From Thioclava electrotropha (GTDB lineage: Bacteria > Pseudomonadota > Alphaproteobacteria > Rhodobacterales > Rhodobacteraceae), in assembly GCF_002085925.2 (NCBI RefSeq), contig NZ_CP053562.1, positions 3,051,501 to 3,115,500 on the forward strand: DNA of 64,000 nt, written 5' to 3'. Of the stretch, positions 16,893-25,023 are shown piece after piece. The notes beneath the pieces are model-generated. The model was not told where the DNA came from, made no database searches, and saw only the letters and a program-made list of their open reading frames with translations. Position 1 is the stretch's first letter. Each line of letters begins with the position of its first letter. Both the position numbers and the translations under genes were made by a program.

Positions 16893-17876
16893 GTGTCCAA
16901 CCCGAGCCAGATCGTTCACGTCTTCGAGGCCGAGGATATCTGGGTGACCTCCGGGGCCAATCATGGCGACGCGCTCGGTCTTGCCGAAGACTGCGAACCC
17001 GGCGACGTTTATCAGCTTCATCGCGCCGCCAAACCGCGTCGCCTCGTGCTGGCCCAGCAAGGGACCGCGCCGATCGTGGCAACCGGCTCCGAGATCGGCG
17101 CGCCGGGCGATGCGCTCGCGCTGATCGCGCGGCACCTGCTGATCACGCCCGAGGGCGACACGGTCGATATCCTGATGATCCGCCACGACGCCACGGACGC
17201 GCTTTATGCGCTGCCGCTTTCACCGATGGCGGCGCGCTTCGATTACACGCTTCTGGAAGCCAGCGAAGACCCCGGCGAGGCGCTGCTGTCGGACCTCGTC
17301 TGCGTGGCCTTCACCACCGGCACGATGATCACGCTGGCAGGCGGCGCGCAGATGCCGATCGAGCAACTCACCCCGGGCGCGCGCGTGCTGACCCGCGACA
17401 ACGGTCCGCAGCCGGTGAAGCTGGTGGCGAAGGCGACGATGCGGGCACTGGCGTCTTTCGCGCCGGTCGTGATTTCGGCGGGCGTGCTGGGCAATGAGGG
17501 CGATCTGGTGATCTCACCCCATCATCGCGTGTTCCTCTATCGCCGCGGTGTGCACAAGCTGGGCGACACGTCGGAAATCCTCGTGCAGGCCAAGCATCTC
17601 GTCGATGGCGAGAATGTCTGGCAGCGCGAGGGCGGTTTCGTCGATTACTACGCGCTGGTCTTCGACCGGCACGAGATCATCTACGCCGAGGGCATTCCGG
17701 TGGAGAGCCTGATGGTCTCTGAGGCGACACTCTCGCTGCTTCCCGAAGAACTCGGCCGCGAGATCTCGAACCGCCTGCCCGACCTCGCCCATCGTCAGCA
17801 TTTCGGCACGGAAGCCACGCGCGAACTGCTGGACCGGATCGGACGCGAGAAGCTGTTCCGCAAGCGCAAGGACTGA
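16893..17876 (+). CDS. Hint-domain (Hedgehog/intein-fold) protein
   Basis: A 327-residue protein whose residues ~135-290 are a Hint domain of the kind common in Rhodobacteraceae. TTGTMITLAGG is followed by MPIEQLTPGARVLTRDNGPQ, and ISPHHRVFLYR supplies the block-B-type His. Hint domains in other families self-cleave. Here the usual CFTxGT start reads CVAFTTGT, so the Cys is at 137 and Ala occupies the standard nucleophile place. The first ~130 residues are not recognised. The likely start is a GTG preceded by GAGGGAGAG. It stands alone, divergent from the SDR gene. Confidence 0.8.
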   Translation: MSNPSQIVHVFEAEDIWVTSGANHGDALGLAEDCEPGDVYQLHRAAKPRRLVLAQQGTAPIVATGSEIGAPGDALALIARHLLITPEGDTVDILMIRHDATDALYALPLSPMAARFDYTLLEASEDPGEALLSDLVCVAFTTGTMITLAGGAQMPIEQLTPGARVLTRDNGPQPVKLVAKATMRALASFAPVVISAGVLGNEGDLVISPHHRVFLYRRGVHKLGDTSEILVQAKHLVDGENVWQREGGFVDYYALVFDRHEIIYAEGIPVESLMVSEATLSLLPEELGREISNRLPDLAHRQHFGTEATRELLDRIGREKLFRKRKD

Positions 17877-17943
17877 GGGTGGAGGGGCGCTGCCCCCGCT
17901 CTTCTCTGCCCTCCGCTCGCGCTTCGGGCGTTCGGCGGGGCGT

Positions 17944-18006
17944 CCTTCCACTGGAAGGCCGCTGATCCCGCCTCACCCCCCGGGGTATTTTTGCCAAGAG
18001 GAAGAG
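17944..18006. repeat. Rhodobacterales-style intergenic element
   Basis: A 15-bp palindrome (17944-17958, 7-bp arms around one base) is followed at 17968-18006 by a C-rich run, GGGGTATTTTTGCC and a purine tail AAGAGGAAGAG. This combination resembles a short motif that I recall ending many genes in Rhodobacteraceae genomes. Only one copy is evident in this window, so repetition is remembered rather than shown. Confidence 0.4.
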
Positions 18007-18007
18007 G

Positions 18008-18826
18008 TTAGCCGTTCAGCACGTCGAGCGCGGCGGCGTGGATCTCGGGCGACGCGGCAGCAAGCACCTGCCCGCCGCGATGGGCCGGGCCGCCCTGCCA
18101 GTTGGTGACAAGGCCGCCCGCCGCCTCGATCACCGCGATCGGGGCCGCGACGTCATAGGGCTGCAACCCCGCCTCGACGACCAGATCGATCTGGCCGGCG
18201 GCGAGCAGCGCATAGGCATAGCAATCCATCCCGTAGCGCGTCAGTCGCACCTGCTGCGACAGCCGCGCGAAGGCCGCGCCTTCGTCGGGCGTGCCGACTT
18301 CGGGGAAGGTGGTGAAAAGCGTCGCGCTGTCGAGCCCGCGTCCGGAGCGCACGCCGAGATCGCGCCCGCCATGCGGCCCCTCCAGCGTCGCGCGGCCGAA
18401 GCCACCGGTGAAACGCTCTCCGATATAGGGCTGGTCGATCACGCCCATCATCGGCGCGCCGGGACCATCCGCTTCCTCGGCGCATAGCGCGATCAGCACG
18501 CCCCATGTCGGCGTGCCCGAAAGGTAGCCGCGCGTGCCGTCGATCGGGTCGAGCACCCAGGTCAGGCCGCTCTCGCCACGGGTCACGCCATGTTCTTCAC
18601 CGTAGATGCCGTCTTGCGGGCGGCGTTCCGCGATCAAGGCGCGCATCGCGGCCTCGGCGGAGCGGTCGGCCTCGGTCACCGGATCGAAACCGCCTTCGAG
18701 CTTGTTATCCGCGCCGATCCCGCCCACGGGCCGGAACTGCGCCAGGGTCTCGCGACGGGCGCAATCGGCAAGGTCATTGGCCAGCGCGGCGAGCGCCGCA
18801 CGGGTATCGGTATCGAGATCAAGCAT
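18008..18826 (-). CDS. hisN: Inositol-monophosphatase family phosphatase, HisN-like
   Basis: Mg2+-dependent phosphatase of 272 residues. Family motifs are present: FDPVTEADR, the EEHG metal-ligand Glu, DPIDGTRGY and, near the C-terminus, YDVAAPIAVIEAAGG. In alphaproteobacteria this subgroup commonly acts as histidinol-phosphatase in histidine synthesis, which is why I suggest hisN, but inositol-1-phosphatase activity cannot be excluded from sequence alone. No other his genes adjoin it. It is transcribed on the reverse strand, ending at the intergenic element. Confidence 0.82.
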   Translation of the reverse strand: MLDLDTDTRAALAALANDLADCARRETLAQFRPVGGIGADNKLEGGFDPVTEADRSAEAAMRALIAERRPQDGIYGEEHGVTRGESGLTWVLDPIDGTRGYLSGTPTWGVLIALCAEEADGPGAPMMGVIDQPYIGERFTGGFGRATLEGPHGGRDLGVRSGRGLDSATLFTTFPEVGTPDEGAAFARLSQQVRLTRYGMDCYAYALLAAGQIDLVVEAGLQPYDVAAPIAVIEAAGGLVTNWQGGPAHRGGQVLAAASPEIHAAALDVLNG

Positions 18827-18972
18827 CGGTGTCCTCCCAGGGCCGTGCCGTCACCGCAACCGCCCCCCAGAAATGAGATAAGGGGAGCGGTAACCGCCCC
18901 CCTTCTCCGGGTCAAGCTGCCGACCGCCCCACATTCGGTCGCCAGTTGCGCCTAAACTCGTCCGCGTGGCGC

Positions 18973-19335
18973 TCAGGCCGCGTCGGACAGAACCTTGGCC
19001 AGTTCGAACAACCGGCGGCGCTGCGCCTCCGGGATCGCGTAATAGGAGCGCACGAGCGCGAGCGCCTCCTTGTCGGACAGAATATCCCCCGCCACTTCCG
19101 GTTGCATCCCGCTGTCTTCCGCGAGCCCCTCGAAGAAGAACGAGATCGGAACCTCGAGCGCATCCGCGATATCCCAGAGCCGAGATGCCGAAACGCGGTT
19201 CATCCCGGTTTCGTATTTCTGAATCTGCTGGAATTTGATCCCAACCTTATCCGCGAGCTGTTGTTGGGTCATCCCAATCATCCAGCGCCGGTGCCGGATA
19301 CGCTTGCCCACGTGGACATCAACCGGATGCTTCAT
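18973..19335 (-). CDS. XRE-family transcriptional regulator
   Basis: A 120-residue DNA-binding protein. Residues ~8-65 are a Cro/CI helix-turn-helix: GKRIRHRRWMIGMTQQQLAD, KVGIKFQQIQKYETGMNRVS. The C-terminal part, with LFELAKVLSDAA, may dimerise. This compact form is widely conserved in Rhodobacterales; its target is not known to me. It is divergent from the quinone oxidoreductase gene across a ~390-base spacer containing two palindromes, which may be its own operators. Confidence 0.88.
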   Translation of the reverse strand: MKHPVDVHVGKRIRHRRWMIGMTQQQLADKVGIKFQQIQKYETGMNRVSASRLWDIADALEVPISFFFEGLAEDSGMQPEVAGDILSDKEALALVRSYYAIPEAQRRRLFELAKVLSDAA

Positions 19336-19729
19336 ACTCTTTCCCCTTTAAGCCAATTTCACCCGCAAACTACCGTGCGCTGAGTGTGGCCTGCGCGGGT
19401 AAAATCGCAAACCTGTCCAAAAAGACAGGGATTTTGCGGCTTTCCACAGCACACCTAACCTAAAGGATAGGTCGCCCGCTATTCGCCTTCCGCGTGTTTT
19501 GCGATTTGCAAATCAGCGACTCAGGTGCCGTAGGGGAAGATGGTGGCGCTAACCGGTCTTTCACGAGGGATTGATTCGCGCGTCAACCCGCGAATCGGAC
19601 CTGCCGCGGGGTCGCTTCCGACGCCGAATGTGCGGGCTGGTCCTGATCTTTCGCGCGGTTTATCACGGGCAACGAAGGGTCCGCCCGCTTGGCCGACCCG
19701 CCTCGAGACACAACCTGCCGGAGCATTCG
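19336..19729. promoter_or_regulatory. Intergenic region with two candidate operator palindromes
   Basis: A perfect 6-bp inverted repeat CCTGTC-N6-GACAGG lies at 19412-19429, flanked by CGCAAA and TTTTGCG, which extend the symmetry. A second near-palindrome at 19453-19472 (ACCTAACCTA then AAGGATAGGT) pairs at 8 of 10 positions. Both lie 75-140 bases upstream of the XRE gene. The rest, 19473-19729, holds no gene I can support; an open frame reaching upstream from the quinone oxidoreductase there looks non-coding. Confidence 0.4.
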
Positions 19730-20698
19730 ATGCGCGCCTATGTTCAGACCGCCCCCGGGCAACGCCCCGAGCTGACCGAAATCCCCCTGCCCGCGCCGGG
19801 GCCGGGCGAGGTGCAGGTGGCCATCCGGGCCTGCGGCCTGAACTTCGCCGACCTGCTGGTGATCGAGGGGAAATACCAAGACACCCCCACCCCGCCGTTC
19901 ACGCTCGGGATGGAGCTCGCGGGAGAGGTCATCGCGGCAGGCGAAGGCTGCACGCTCGCTCCGGGCACGCGCGTTACGGTCTTTGCGGGCCAAGGCGGGC
20001 TGGCGGAGGCGGGCAATTTCCCGGAAAGCCGCTGCACCCCGATGCCGGACGCGATGAGCTACGCGCAGGCTGCGGCCTTCCAGATCGCCTATGGCACCAG
20101 CCATGTGGCGCTGGAGACGCGCGCAGCGCTTGCTGAGGGCGAGACGCTGGTGGTTCTGGGCGCGGCTGGTGGTGTCGGCCTCACCGCGGTCGAGATCGGC
20201 AAGAAGATGGGCGCGCGGGTGATCGCCTGCGCGCGCGGCGAGGCGAAGCAGCAAATTGCGCGGGACGCCGGAGCCGATGAGACGCTCGACAGTGAGAGTG
20301 ACGACCTCAAGGGGGCCATCAAGGCGCTTGGCGGCTGCGATGTCGTCTATGACGCGATCGGCGGCCCGGCGGGCGAAGCGGCTTTCCGCGCGCTGAAGCC
20401 CGGCGGGCGCTATCTCGTGATCGGGTTCGCCAGCGGCAGCCAGCCGAAACTGCCGTTGAACCACGCGCTGGTGAAGAATATCGCGATCCACGGGCTCTAC
20501 TGGGGCGGCTATCTCAAGCTCGACCCGCAGGTGCTGACCGGTTCGATGGCGCGGCTCTTCGACTGGTTCGCTCAGGGCGGGCTCACCCCGCATATCGGCG
20601 CGACCTATCCGATGGAGCAGATCCCCGACGCGCTAGAGGATCTACGCGCGCGCCGCTCCACCGGCAAGCTAGTCATCGAGATCGGAGCTCAGGCATAG
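19730..20698 (+). CDS. NADPH:quinone oxidoreductase, zinc-free MDR family
   Basis: A 322-residue medium-chain reductase of the Qor-like type. The sequence starts MRAYVQTAPGQRPEL. The catalytic-domain signature CGLNFADLLVIEGKYQ is near residue 38, and the NADPH-binding motif VLGAAGGVGLTAVEIGKKMGA near 140. No structural zinc cysteine cluster is visible, as expected for quinone or enoyl-thioester reductases. The frame is open to 19571, but the extra N-terminus is unlike the family, so I use the ATG at 19730. The 3' end overlaps the convergent LysR gene by 10 bases. Confidence 0.88.
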   Translation: MRAYVQTAPGQRPELTEIPLPAPGPGEVQVAIRACGLNFADLLVIEGKYQDTPTPPFTLGMELAGEVIAAGEGCTLAPGTRVTVFAGQGGLAEAGNFPESRCTPMPDAMSYAQAAAFQIAYGTSHVALETRAALAEGETLVVLGAAGGVGLTAVEIGKKMGARVIACARGEAKQQIARDAGADETLDSESDDLKGAIKALGGCDVVYDAIGGPAGEAAFRALKPGGRYLVIGFASGSQPKLPLNHALVKNIAIHGLYWGGYLKLDPQVLTGSMARLFDWFAQGGLTPHIGATYPMEQIPDALEDLRARRSTGKLVIEIGAQA

Positions 20699-21537
20699 GC
20701 CTCGCGGAGCATGGCGCGAAACGCGTCGACCGGGTCGCCGGTCAATCGGCCCGTGTCGTAGAAACAGATGCGCGAGCGGCCGATCGCCGGCAGGCCGCTC
20801 TCGGGCCCCAGGGCCACGCAGCCCAGCGGGATATATCGCGACAGACGCACCGCGACGCCCATATCGGCCGCCACCGTTGCGCTCGCCATTTCGTCGGATT
20901 GTCCCTCGAAAGCGGATTTCGCCTCGATCCCGACCGATTCAAGCGCCTCCAGTGCCGCGTCATAGAAAGCGCAGCTTTCCTCGATCGACAGCATCAGAGG
21001 GCGCTCGCAAAAGGCCCGCCCGAGCTGCGCGCCGATCCAGACCAGATCATCGGAAGCCAGCACCTCGGCCTCGTGTCCGGGCTTGTCTTCCGTGGTCAGG
21101 ATAATATCGAGCTCCCCCGCATCGAACATCCGGCGCAGCAGCGACGAACGGCGCGAAACAAGCTGCAGGCGCACCATCGGCCATTGCTCGGCCATCGCGC
21201 GCAGCAGGCCCGGCATTTGCGGGCTGACCAGATCATAGGGCAGACCGAACCGCACGGTCACCTCGGCATCCGCCGCGCGCAGTCGCGCCAGCGCCGCATC
21301 GTTCTCGGCACAAATCCGGCGGGCGTGGTCCAGCAGCGAGCGCCCCGCACGGGTCAGCGCCATCTTGCGGTTCGCCCGGTCGAAGAGACCTTTATCGAGC
21401 GCCTCCTCCAAGCGACGGATCTGCATCGAGACCGCCGATTGCGTCAGGTTCAGAAGTCGGGCCGCCTGCGTCACCGACCCGGTCTCGGCGACCGTGAGAA
21501 GCGCCCGCAACGCCGCGATATCGAGGTTTTGCGCCAT
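20689..21537 (-). CDS. LysR-family transcriptional regulator
   Basis: A 282-residue regulator. The N-terminal winged helix reads LDIAALRALLTVAETGSVTQ, AARLLNLTQSAVSMQIRRLE; the rest is the periplasmic-binding-protein-like effector domain. I chose the ATG at 21537 (MAQNLD) rather than an earlier start at 21591, because the helix-turn-helix normally begins within ~10 residues. It is convergent with the quinone oxidoreductase and divergent from the DUF1127 gene, about 120 bases away. Either could be a target; the effector is unknown. Confidence 0.88.
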   Translation of the reverse strand: MAQNLDIAALRALLTVAETGSVTQAARLLNLTQSAVSMQIRRLEEALDKGLFDRANRKMALTRAGRSLLDHARRICAENDAALARLRAADAEVTVRFGLPYDLVSPQMPGLLRAMAEQWPMVRLQLVSRRSSLLRRMFDAGELDIILTTEDKPGHEAEVLASDDLVWIGAQLGRAFCERPLMLSIEESCAFYDAALEALESVGIEAKSAFEGQSDEMASATVAADMGVAVRLSRYIPLGCVALGPESGLPAIGRSRICFYDTGRLTGDPVDAFRAMLREAYA

Positions 21538-21660
21538 GTCCGCCCAGTTTGCCCATCCATCACGTTTCGTGATACTCAATAGCACAATCATTCGTTTTCA
21601 TCATCAATAAACTTGCGCCATCCTTCTTTGCAGGAACGATCTGCCACGGAGGATGAGACG

Positions 21661-21891
21661 ATGACCTTCCTGACCCGGCGCAACGCCGCCTGCTGCGCCC
21701 CTGCCCGTCCCGCACGGCGCGGCTTCTTTGCGACCCTCGCTCGCATGGCCGCCTATCACCGGTCGCGCCGGGCGCTCGAGCGCCTTGATTCAAGGCTTCT
21801 CGACGACCTCGGGCTGAGCAAGACCGAGGCCGCATTCGAGGCACGGCGCCGGATTTGGGACGCCCCCGATCACTGGCGCGCGGGCCGCTAA
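21661..21891 (+). CDS. DUF1127 domain small basic protein
   Basis: A 76-residue arginine-rich protein. The C-terminal half holds the DUF1127/YjiS-like motif: ERLDSRLLDDLGLSKTEA with a preceding ALARMAAYHRSRRAL-type helix. Such proteins are abundant in Rhodobacteraceae and some relatives influence RNA turnover and phosphate or carbon stress; nothing specific can be assigned here. The ATG at 21661 has GGAGGATGAG just before it. Transcribed away from the LysR gene. Confidence 0.82.
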   Translation: MTFLTRRNAACCAPARPARRGFFATLARMAAYHRSRRALERLDSRLLDDLGLSKTEAAFEARRRIWDAPDHWRAGR

Positions 21892-21932
21892 GACAAAAGA
21901 CGTGAAAACAGTGTGAAAGGGCGCATTTTCAG

Positions 21933-21962
21933 GCAGCCCCAAATCTTGAATTTCGGGGCTGC
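21933..21962. terminator. Hairpin between DUF1127 and the BI-1 gene
   Basis: An 8-bp GC-rich stem (21933-21940 with 21955-21962) continues as AAAT/ATTT with one bulged base. It starts 42 bases after the DUF1127 stop. No clear U tract follows, so it may be a transcript-stabilising hairpin or weak terminator. Confidence 0.45.
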
Positions 21963-22025
21963 TCTGCCAATATCGGTACCGAAACCGGTCCGAGGGACGA
22001 CCGGGAGATATAGTTGGAGGTGCTG

Positions 22026-22745
22026 ATGGCTGATTTCGAAACGATGCGGACCCCCCAGGCGGGCACGCGTCAGGCTGCGATTGACGAGGGTCTTCGCGCA
22101 CATATGAACAAGGTCTACGGGCTTATGTCGCTGGCGATGCTGGTGACCGGGGCCGTGGCGTTTGGTGTGGGTACGAACCCGGCGCTCGTTGCCGCGATCT
22201 TCGGCTCGGGCCTCAAATGGGTTGTGATGCTGGCGCCGCTGGCGATCGTCTTCGCCTTCGGTGCGATGATCAACAAGATGTCGACCAGCACGGCGCAGAT
22301 CGTGTTCTTCGTCTATGCCGCGCTTATGGGGCTGTCGATCAGCTTCATCTTCGCCGCCTATACCGGCATCTCGATCGCGCAGACCTTCCTCGTGACGGCG
22401 ATCTCCTTCGCGGGTCTTTCGCTATACGGCTACACCACGAAGCGTAACCTGAGCGCGATGGGCTCGTTCCTGATGATGGGTCTGATCGGCCTGATCGTCG
22501 CCTCGATCGTGAACATCTTCCTCGCCTCCTCGGCGATGGCCTTCGCGATCTCGGTGATCGGCGTTCTGATCTTCGCGGGCCTCACGGCTTACGACACGCA
22601 GAACATCAAGAACACCTATCTGCAGCTTGCTGCCAGCGACTCGGAGTTCATGGGCAAAGCCGCCATCATCGGCGCGCTGCAGCTCTACCTGGACTTCCTG
22701 AACCTGTTCATGTTCCTGCTGCAATTCATGGGCAACCGGAACTGA
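22026..22745 (+). CDS. Bax inhibitor-1/YccA family membrane protein
   Basis: A 239-residue inner-membrane protein with seven hydrophobic helices. The BI-1/TMBIM signature region reads GLTAYDTQNIKNTYLQL, whose acidic residues form the pH/Ca2+ sensor in bacterial homologues such as YetJ. Relatives leak Ca2+ or interact with FtsH. The ATG at 22026 follows TTGGAGGTGCTG; a start 12 bases upstream is also in frame. Monocistronic, with its own terminator. Confidence 0.92.
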   Translation: MADFETMRTPQAGTRQAAIDEGLRAHMNKVYGLMSLAMLVTGAVAFGVGTNPALVAAIFGSGLKWVVMLAPLAIVFAFGAMINKMSTSTAQIVFFVYAALMGLSISFIFAAYTGISIAQTFLVTAISFAGLSLYGYTTKRNLSAMGSFLMMGLIGLIVASIVNIFLASSAMAFAISVIGVLIFAGLTAYDTQNIKNTYLQLAASDSEFMGKAAIIGALQLYLDFLNLFMFLLQFMGNRN

Positions 22746-22771
22746 TCCGCGCTCAAGCGAACACGACACGA

Positions 22772-22799
22772 AGCCCCGCCCATCCGGCGGGGCTTTTTC
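22772..22799 (+). terminator. Intrinsic terminator after the BI-1 gene
   Basis: A perfect 9-bp stem AGCCCCGCC/GGCGGGGCT (22772-22780 with 22786-22794), 5-base loop, then TTTT. It may also serve the convergent GAPDH-like gene. Confidence 0.9.
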
Positions 22800-22802
22800 A
22801 TG

Positions 22803-23777
22803 TCAGCCCATCCGCAGCGCCATATCCAGCATGCGGTTGGAGAAGCCCCACTCGTTGTCATACCAGCCGAAGACCCGGATCAGCCCGTGCTCGGTCGCCC
22901 GCGTCTCGGGCAGCGCCATGACGATGCTCTCTGGGCGCGCGCGCAGATCGGTGGAGACGAGCGGCTTCCCGGTCGTGCCGATCACCCCGCCCGCGCCTTG
23001 CAGCACGGCGTTAACCTGCTCGACGGTGGCAGGGTTTTTCACCGTCACCGCCAGATCGACCGCCGAGACCGACGCCGTGGGCACCCGCACCGCCTGCGCG
23101 ATCAGGCGACCGGCGAGATCGGGGAGCACCTCTTCCATCAGCTTGCCCGCGGAGGTCGTCGTCGGCACCATCGACAGCGCGGCGGCGCGCGAGCGCTCCA
23201 TCGGGCCGCGCGGTTTGTCGACCGTGGGCTGCGAGCCGGTATAGCAATGCACCGTCGTCATCGAGCCCGTGACGATCCCGAATTCCGCATCGATCAGCCG
23301 CGCAAGCGGCGCCAGCGCATTCGTCGTGCAGCTCGCGTTGGAGACGATCTTCTGCCCGTTCAGCGCCGCGTCATTGGCGCCCAGCACCACCGTGATCTCG
23401 GCCGCTTTCGCAGGCCCGGAAATCAGCACGCGGGTAGCCCCGCCCGCGATCCCCTGCCCTGCAATCTGCGGGCTGTCGGCGCGGCCGGTGCATTCCATCA
23501 CCAGATCGACATCCGACAGATCGAGCGTGGAGATATCATCGGCCCGGTGCAGCGCGATCCGGGTGCCGTTGATCACCAGCGCGCCCGGCTCTAGCGCGAC
23601 AGTCCCGCGCCACGGGCCAAACACGCTGTCATATTCGAAGAGGTAAGCGAGCATCTCGGGCGCTTCGATATCGTTGACGCCCACGATCTCCAGTCCCGGC
23701 CAGCGCGCAGGCGCCTCCGCCCAGGCGCGCAGCACCGAGCGACCGATCCGTCCGAACCCGTTTATGAAAACACGCAT
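22803..23777 (-). CDS. Glyceraldehyde-3-phosphate dehydrogenase family enzyme
   Basis: A 324-residue NAD(P)-dependent dehydrogenase. The N-terminal FINGFGRIGRSVLRAW binds the cofactor; VGVNDIEAPEM with its Asp suggests NAD preference. The catalytic SNASCTTNALAPLARL is near residue 140, and the C-terminal WYDNEWGFSNRMLD is canonical. It is not clustered with pgk, tkt or fba and reads as a second, divergent GAPDH or erythrose-4-phosphate dehydrogenase; I cannot decide between them. I chose the ATG at 23777 (MRVFINGFGRIG), just after a GGAGG, over an upstream in-frame start. Confidence 0.88.
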   Translation of the reverse strand: MRVFINGFGRIGRSVLRAWAEAPARWPGLEIVGVNDIEAPEMLAYLFEYDSVFGPWRGTVALEPGALVINGTRIALHRADDISTLDLSDVDLVMECTGRADSPQIAGQGIAGGATRVLISGPAKAAEITVVLGANDAALNGQKIVSNASCTTNALAPLARLIDAEFGIVTGSMTTVHCYTGSQPTVDKPRGPMERSRAAALSMVPTTTSAGKLMEEVLPDLAGRLIAQAVRVPTASVSAVDLAVTVKNPATVEQVNAVLQGAGGVIGTTGKPLVSTDLRARPESIVMALPETRATEHGLIRVFGWYDNEWGFSNRMLDMALRMG

Positions 23778-23856
23778 CTGGCGCACCTCCTGCAAACGCC
23801 CTTAGCGCCGCAGGGCGCCAAGGGAAAGTGCGCGATTGTCACCGATACGAGAGACT

Positions 23857-24954
23857 TCAGGCCGACAGTTCGTGCGCGGTGATCTGATAGGTGAAGTCCT
23901 TGGCGTCGAGATAGTCGCGGCGTTTGCCGTCGATCTCGGCCTGCGGATACATCAGGTAGGGCAGCTCCGGCCCGTCCGAGCCCGGCAGATCTACGTCATG
24001 GGCGTAGTTATAGCCAACCCAGTTGCCTTCCCATGCGCCGAACAGCTTCGCGCGCACGTCGACCACCTTCGGGTCTTTGAGCCCCAGATGGCCCTCGCCT
24101 TCCTGCAGCATCACCTTGCGCACATCGGCCGCGTCGGCAGGCACCCAGCCGAAGCCGCTGAGCCAAACTTCCGAGCGGCAATGCTGCGCGCCGGTGGCAT
24201 CGTCGGATTTCAGACCGAGGCTCTTGTAGCCGAAGCGCGAGGGCGCGACGCGGATGCCATAGACGTCGCGCGCAGGCAGACCGGCAGCACGTGACAGCCC
24301 GACGAAGAGCGCGTTGAGATCGGCGCATTTGCCCGACAGATCGCCCGAGGTTAGCATGAAGGAGATATCGCCCAGACCGCAGCCCGGCGTCTTCGGGTTG
24401 CGCACGGTGTTCTCGACGATCCATTCGTAGATCGCACGGGCTTTCTCCAGATCGCCAGTCTTCCCGCGGGTAATCGAGTCGGCGGTCTGCTTCACGATCC
24501 CGTCGGTCGGCAGCAGCTTGGTCGCGGCGGTGAAGCGCGCGCGCTCGACCTCATCGAGCGGCGCCACGTCGCCCGGCTTACTCAGATCGACCACGAAGTC
24601 CTCCGTCTGGGCCTGCGTCGTCAGGGTCAGCGTACGCGGGCCGTCGGAGGCGCCCCAGACCGCATGCACCATCGGCGTGCCGCTGTCGGGCGCGTTCACG
24701 ATCTGCACCTCGTCCGCGTCGCTTTCCCAGTTCACCGCGCCGGGCTTCATCCAGCCGTCGCCATGCACGGAGGGCACCGGCACCCAAAGCTGCGCGGTCT
24801 CGCCACCGCCGGGCAGGCTGACCTTGGTGACCAGCTCGAAGCTGCGCCAGCCCGTGGGCTTGGGGTCGAACGCGGCCATCGCGCCGCGCGGGCTTGCCGC
24901 CAGCGCCATCGAAGCCGCGCCGAGTTGCAGAAGACGCCGTCTGTTCAAAGCCAT
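23857..24954 (-). CDS. Tat-exported transglutaminase-like protein
   Basis: A 365-residue protein with a twin-arginine signal, MALNRRRLLQLGAASMALA, cleaved about ARG-AMA-A. Residues ~180-290 carry the transglutaminase-like Cys-His-Asp triad: SGKCADLNALFVGLSRAAG (Cys), GAQHCRSEVWLSGFGW (His) and VPADAADV (Asp). Proteins of this class act in the periplasm as cysteine proteases or amide-bond enzymes; the substrate is unknown. It lies 69 bases downstream of pstB on the same strand, where phoU would often be found, so cotranscription with pst is possible. Confidence 0.85.
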   Translation of the reverse strand: MALNRRRLLQLGAASMALAASPRGAMAAFDPKPTGWRSFELVTKVSLPGGGETAQLWVPVPSVHGDGWMKPGAVNWESDADEVQIVNAPDSGTPMVHAVWGASDGPRTLTLTTQAQTEDFVVDLSKPGDVAPLDEVERARFTAATKLLPTDGIVKQTADSITRGKTGDLEKARAIYEWIVENTVRNPKTPGCGLGDISFMLTSGDLSGKCADLNALFVGLSRAAGLPARDVYGIRVAPSRFGYKSLGLKSDDATGAQHCRSEVWLSGFGWVPADAADVRKVMLQEGEGHLGLKDPKVVDVRAKLFGAWEGNWVGYNYAHDVDLPGSDGPELPYLMYPQAEIDGKRRDYLDAKDFTYQITAHELSA

Positions 24955-25023
24955 GTCACCACTCCGCTGGATACTGGCCGCCTTCTACGCCCGCGCCCCT
25001 GCAAGAACAAGGCGACAGTGCGA

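Noticed and set aside
19571..19729. N-terminal extension of the quinone oxidoreductase from an upstream start
   Set aside because: The extra residues are unlike the family and the ATG at 19730 gives the standard N-terminus.
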